The notes under the pieces were generated by a model. That model was not told the origin of the DNA. It did no database searches and saw only the letters and a program-made list of their open reading frames with translations. A DNA stretch of 64,000 nt from DATFDN01 sp963818885. Its GTDB lineage: Bacteria > Pseudomonadota > Alphaproteobacteria > Acetobacterales > Acetobacteraceae. The translations under genes were made by a program, and so were the position numbers. The stretch covers positions 186,001 to 250,000 of the forward strand of contig CAWFTP010000004.1 of assembly GCA_963818885.1 (NCBI GenBank), given 5' to 3'. Each line of letters starts with the position of its first letter. Positions within the stretch are counted from its first letter, which is position 1. Below, one piece after another: positions 59,271 to 64,000 of this stretch.

Positions 59271-60640
59271 GCGCGTTCGGCCGGCTCGTGGACCGCCACG
59301 CGCGCGCCCGCGGGATGCTCGCGATGTCGGCCTCCGGGCAGCTCGGCTTCGGCATCCAGGCCGATGCGTTCCGGGCGGGAATCGCGCGCGGACCCGACTT
59401 CATCGGCTGCGACATGGGCTCGATCGATCCCGGCCCATACTATCTCGGCTCGGGCCGCATGGCCGCCGATGCCGCCATCGCCAAGCGCGATCTGCGCCTG
59501 GTCCTCACCGGCGCACGCCAACTCGACATCCCCCTGCTCATCGGCTCGGCCGGCACGGCGGGCGCCGCGCCGCATCTCGCGGCGACGCTCGACCTCGTGC
59601 GGGAGATCGCCCGCGAAGACGGGCTGCACTTCACGCTGGCGAGCATTGCCGCCGATATCGCGCCCGCGCTCGTCATCGAGGCGCGGCGCGCCGGCTGCTT
59701 GCACAGCCTGGGGCCGATGCCGCCGCCATCCGAGTACGACATCGCGAACAGCCGGATCGTGGCGCAGATGGGAATGGCGGCGTTCGAGCGCGCGCTCGCC
59801 GCCGAGCCCGACGTCGTCATCGCCGGGCGCGCCTGCGACACCGCGATCTACGCCACCATCCCGCACCTGCTCGGCTATCCCATCGCCGAAGCAATGCACA
59901 TGGCGAAGATCATCGAGTGCACCTCGCTCTGCTGCGTGCCCGGCGGTCGCGATTCGATCCTCGCGCATCTCGGCATGAACGGCTTCGTGCTTGAAAGCCT
60001 CAACCCCGCGCGTCACGCCACTCCGCTTTCAGTCGCCGCTCACGGCCTCTATGAGCAGGCCGAGCCCTTCTCGGTCGCCGAGCCGATGGGGCGGTTGCAT
60101 CTCGAAGAAGCGCGCTACGCGGCGGTCGATGCGCATCGAACGCGCGTCTCGGGCGCGCGCTTCGAGCCTGCCGCCAGCCTCCGCGTGAAAATCGAAGGCG
60201 CGCTGCTCGAAGGCGCGCGCGGAGTCCTGCTCGCCGCCAGCACCGATCCCGGCTTCATCCGCGAGCTCGACACGATCCTGGCAGCCGTGGAGCGCCACGT
60301 TCGCGACATCGTCGCCGCGCCGTTCCGCCTGTTCCCGCGCGTCTACGGTACGGGTGCGGTCTCGCTATGGAGCCGCGAGCGCGCGGCGGCCGACGAGATC
60401 TTCCTCATGATCGAGTGCGTTGCCGACACGCAGACCGAAGTGCAGGGCGTGCTGACCTCGTTCCGCCAGGCGCTGCTGCATTTCGGCTTCCCCGGCCGCC
60501 TCTGTACTGGCGGCAATCTCGCCTTCCCGATAACCCCGCCCGAGCTCACCGCCGGCGAAGCCTATCGTTTCAGCCTCTATCACCTGATGGACGCGGCCGA
60601 CGAGGCGGCGTTGTTTCCGGTCCGGGTAGAGGTGGTCTGA
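59267..60640 (+). CDS. AtuA-like (DUF1446) acyclic terpene utilisation family protein
   Basis: Protein of 457 residues, starting with GTG inside the DUF4387 stop. Conserved blocks are FIGCDMGSIDPGPYYLGSG, LLIGSAGTAGAAPHL, VIAGRACDTAIYATI and IIECTSLCCVPGGRDSI. AtuA belongs to the citronellol/geraniol degradation cluster of Pseudomonas, but most DUF1446 proteins lie elsewhere and their reaction is unknown. The fusion-like coupling to DUF4387 supports a two-subunit enzyme. Confidence 0.85.
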   Translation: MSAFGRLVDRHARARGMLAMSASGQLGFGIQADAFRAGIARGPDFIGCDMGSIDPGPYYLGSGRMAADAAIAKRDLRLVLTGARQLDIPLLIGSAGTAGAAPHLAATLDLVREIAREDGLHFTLASIAADIAPALVIEARRAGCLHSLGPMPPPSEYDIANSRIVAQMGMAAFERALAAEPDVVIAGRACDTAIYATIPHLLGYPIAEAMHMAKIIECTSLCCVPGGRDSILAHLGMNGFVLESLNPARHATPLSVAAHGLYEQAEPFSVAEPMGRLHLEEARYAAVDAHRTRVSGARFEPAASLRVKIEGALLEGARGVLLAASTDPGFIRELDTILAAVERHVRDIVAAPFRLFPRVYGTGAVSLWSRERAAADEIFLMIECVADTQTEVQGVLTSFRQALLHFGFPGRLCTGGNLAFPITPPELTAGEAYRFSLYHLMDAADEAALFPVRVEVV

Positions 60641-60659
60641 ACCCAGTCGGAGGAGAATC

Positions 60660-61082
60660 ATGCGCAAGGTCACGTTTCGCGGCTTCGCCCTCGCCGCAAC
60701 CCTCTGCGGCACCAGCCTGATGCTGGCCCCGCCCGTTGCGCGCGCCGCGGACGGTCATGTTCAGACGGTGTTCTCGACCAAGCTCCCCAACGTGCCCGGC
60801 AAGAGCCTGACCGCCGTCGTCGTGACCTACGGGCCGGGCGGCGCAACGCCTGCCCACCGCCATCCCGGCAGCGTGTTCGCCTATGTGCTGAGCGGGGCAA
60901 TCCGCTCCGAGAATTCCGCGACGGGCCCGGCGCAGGTCTACCACGCGGGTCAGTCGTTCTTCGAGCCGCCGGGCAGCACGCATCTCATCAGCGAGAACGC
61001 GAGCAAGACCGAGCCAGCGAGCCTGCTCGCGATCATCATCGCCAACACCGGCGCGCCGCTCGTGATGCCAGCGGTGAAGTGA
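60660..61082 (+). CDS. Exported cupin protein
   Basis: Protein of 140 residues. A signal peptide (MRKVTFRGFALAATLCGTSLMLAPPVARAA) is followed by one cupin barrel with motif 1 PAHRHPGSVFAYVLSGAIRSE and motif 2 FFEPPGSTHLISENAS. The His/His/Glu-type ligands suggest a metal site in the periplasm. It starts 17 bp after the AtuA-like gene with a GGAGGAGA ribosome-binding site, so it is probably part of that operon. Confidence 0.85.
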   Translation: MRKVTFRGFALAATLCGTSLMLAPPVARAADGHVQTVFSTKLPNVPGKSLTAVVVTYGPGGATPAHRHPGSVFAYVLSGAIRSENSATGPAQVYHAGQSFFEPPGSTHLISENASKTEPASLLAIIIANTGAPLVMPAVK

Positions 61083-61122
61083 AGACTGCCCGGATCGAGC
61101 TGACCGCGGACTGAGCATCGGC

Positions 61123-61151
61123 TTGCGCCGTTGCCCCCACCCGCCTATGTG
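61123..61151 (+). promoter_or_regulatory. Candidate guaB promoter
   Basis: TTGCGC at 61123-61128 and TATGTG at 61146-61151 with a 17-bp spacer, 78 bp before the guaB start. The -10 is imperfect, so confidence is modest. Confidence 0.4.
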
Positions 61152-61228
61152 GGGCCGCCAAGGTTGGGTCGCCGGCGCCGGGGACGCAGGACACCGGGGG
61201 CGCCCACAGCGCGAAAGGCTCGCCCGCC

Positions 61229-62719
<1,491 letters not shown>

Positions 62720-62723
62720 GACC

Positions 62724-63404
62724 ATGATCCGTGCCGCGGTGTTCGACGCCTATGGCACCCTGCTCGATGTCAACGCGGCGATGCGCGCGCATGCCGCCCG
62801 GCTCGGCCCGGATTGGGAGCGGGTCAGCCAGGAATGGCGCGCCAAGCACATCGAATACACCTGGGTCCGCAGCCTCGCGGGCCCGGCGCAGCACCGGGAT
62901 TTCTGGACGCTGGCGCAGGAGTCGCTCGCGGTGGTCGCCGCGCGCCATTCGATCACGGACAAGGCGCTGCTCGCCGACGTGCTCGCGGCCTATCGGCGCC
63001 TCGAAGCCTATCCGGAGGTCGCCGGCACGCTGCGCACGTTGCGCGACCAGGGTGTCGGGCGAGCGATCCTGTCGAACGGGGAACCGGGAATGCTCGCCGA
63101 CGCCGTGCGGGCCGCCGGCATCGCCGACCTGTTGGACGCCGTGCTCAGCGTCGAATCCGTCGGCGTCTTCAAGCCCGACCCGCGCGTCTACCGCCTCGCG
63201 ACCGAGCGGTTCGGCGTCGCGGCGTCCGAGATCGCCTTCGTCTCCTCCAACCCATGGGACGCATTCGGCGCCCGCACCTTCGGCTTCCGCGTTTTCTGGG
63301 TGAACCGCGCCCGACAGCCGGACGAATACGGGTTGCGCGGCACGGCGACCGAGCTGCGCGACCTGCGCGACCTTCCCCTGGAAAGCCCCGGGGCGGCACG
63401 CTAG
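62724..63404 (+). CDS. Haloacid dehalogenase, type II
   Basis: HAD-superfamily hydrolase of 226 residues with nucleophile Asp8 (VFDAYGTLLDV), SNGEPGML (motif 2), VFKPDPRVY (catalytic Lys) and VSSNPWDAFGA (motif 4, the type II L-2-haloacid dehalogenase signature). The Arg and Trp/Tyr residues of the halide pocket seem partly conserved (EYTWVRSL). It follows guaB by 4 bp, perhaps only by read-through. Confidence 0.87.
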   Translation: MIRAAVFDAYGTLLDVNAAMRAHAARLGPDWERVSQEWRAKHIEYTWVRSLAGPAQHRDFWTLAQESLAVVAARHSITDKALLADVLAAYRRLEAYPEVAGTLRTLRDQGVGRAILSNGEPGMLADAVRAAGIADLLDAVLSVESVGVFKPDPRVYRLATERFGVAASEIAFVSSNPWDAFGARTFGFRVFWVNRARQPDEYGLRGTATELRDLRDLPLESPGAAR

Positions 63405-63413
63405 GTCTACCCG

Positions 63414-63687
63414 ATGAGCGCCGCCGTCCAGACCACGGTCGAGGAGGCCGACACGAAGCTTGGGGAGCTGCTCGACCGCGTCGAGCGCGGCGAGGAGATC
63501 ACCATCGCCCGCGCCGGCCGCCCCGTCGCCCGCCTCGTCGCCGCGCCCCCCGCCCATGATGTGGCCAAGGCGCGGGCCGCGGTGGAGGCATTGTGTCGCT
63601 TTGCGCGAGGAGTTGCGGAAGGCGGGGCTCGGCCCCTTGACGATGGACGAGATTCATCGGGCTCGGCACGCGGGCCATAAATATTGA
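63414..63687 (+). pseudogene. Phd/YefM-type antitoxin, single frameshift
   Basis: The ATG at 63414 reads MSAAVQTTVEEADTKLGELL, DRVERGEEITIARAGRPVARLVAA. The frame is lost near 63595 (after VEALCR) and resumes as ELRKAGLGPLTMDEIHRARH to 63687. It is homologous in plan to the antitoxin at 33822 but clearly distinct in sequence. The stop overlaps a TTG that starts the toxin-like frame. Confidence 0.75.
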
Positions 63688-64000
63688 ACGATGCCGACTT
63701 CGTGCTGGACGCGTCGGTCGCAGCTCGCGGCGGTGCTCCCGGGCGAGGTTGGCGGCGGCTGACGCTGAAGCGATGTCCTGTCGCGCATCGCGACGATGCG
63801 TGCTTTCGTGCCAGCGCATATGGCCCTCGAGGTCGGCAATACGGTCCTCGGCAGCACGCGTCGCGGAGCGTCTGCCTGAAGCCGAGGCGCTCCGAGACGA
63901 TCATGGACGCGGCTGCGATCCCTACCCGTGACCTGGATGACGAAACGTCGGACCGCGCGCTCGACCGAATAGCTACCAAGTTCGCTCGATCAGTACCGGC
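63684..64000 (+). pseudogene. VapC-family PIN toxin, frameshifted and cut by window end
   Basis: A TTG at 63684 opens LNDADFVLDASVA with the first PIN Asp. The match then jumps frame to LAAVLPGEV (about 63728) and again to DVLSRIATMRAFVPAHMALEVGNTVLGSTRRG (about 63770-63870), which carries the central PIN Glu. At least three indels are needed, and the last Asp would lie beyond further shifts near the window end. Confidence 0.62.

Overview
The window looks like chromosome from a high-GC (high-60s %) alphaproteobacterium, most likely Acetobacterales/Rhodospirillales. The basis is the 16S signature regions near 12.7-13.2 kb, the 16S-Ile-Ala-23S-5S-fMet operon, an alphaproteobacterial-type iron operator and the family content. 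No phage, CRISPR array or complete mobile element was found.

Layout. 0-4.8 kb: an iron(III) ABC transporter (fbpC-fbpB-fbpA, minus strand) diverges from bfd-bfr across a TTGCGA/TCGCAA operator; a Nudix hydrolase follows. 4.9-9.1 kb: an AlgI-type O-acetyltransferase, an SGNH-like partner, an MBL-fold hydrolase and a MOSC protein. 9.1-11.8 kb: clpB with a heat-shock-type promoter and a strong terminator. 11.85-17.54 kb: a complete rRNA operon with promoter, boxA and three tRNAs; its 16S-23S spacer carries a fourfold tandem duplication of the tRNA-Ala 3' end. 17.6-31.9 kb: catabolic genes. An alpha-hydroxy-acid dehydrogenase, a hydantoinase/oxoprolinase pair (hyuB, hyuA) and a gentisate-dioxygenase-like cupin diverge from a dienelactone hydrolase, a DUF6295-like protein and a sugar-type ABC transporter. 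Then come tRNA-Arg, a split ChrA pair and a lone receiver domain.

32-39 kb: a second hyuB/hyuA pair is separated by an island holding GTAC minisatellite repeats, a VapBC-like toxin-antitoxin operon under an 18-bp inverted repeat, a REP-like hairpin and a decayed type I restriction subunit. 39-47.5 kb: a LuxR-type regulator lies between two target genes with near-identical TACGC-N6-GCGTA palindromes. It is followed by an outer-membrane protein/formylglycine-generating enzyme/sulfatase operon, a DUF4239-like membrane protein, and Crp and IclR regulators. 47.5-52 kb is rearranged: a truncated ThDP enzyme, an IS630 fragment inside a hydrolase gene, and an in-frame fusion of a LysR DNA-binding domain to half of an MFS transporter. 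52-64 kb: flavin-dependent oxidoreductase, DNA polymerase IV, orphan substrate-binding protein, MarC, a TPR-like protein, a DUF4387/AtuA-like pair, guaB, a haloacid dehalogenase and a second, broken toxin-antitoxin pair.

About 25 single-base frameshifts interrupt otherwise well conserved genes. They cluster at 34.6-46 kb, 53.8-55.2 kb and the right end. Motifs stay intact on both sides of each break, so sequencing or assembly error is at least as likely as gene decay. These genes are typed as pseudogenes with the break position given, so the reader can restore the frame.
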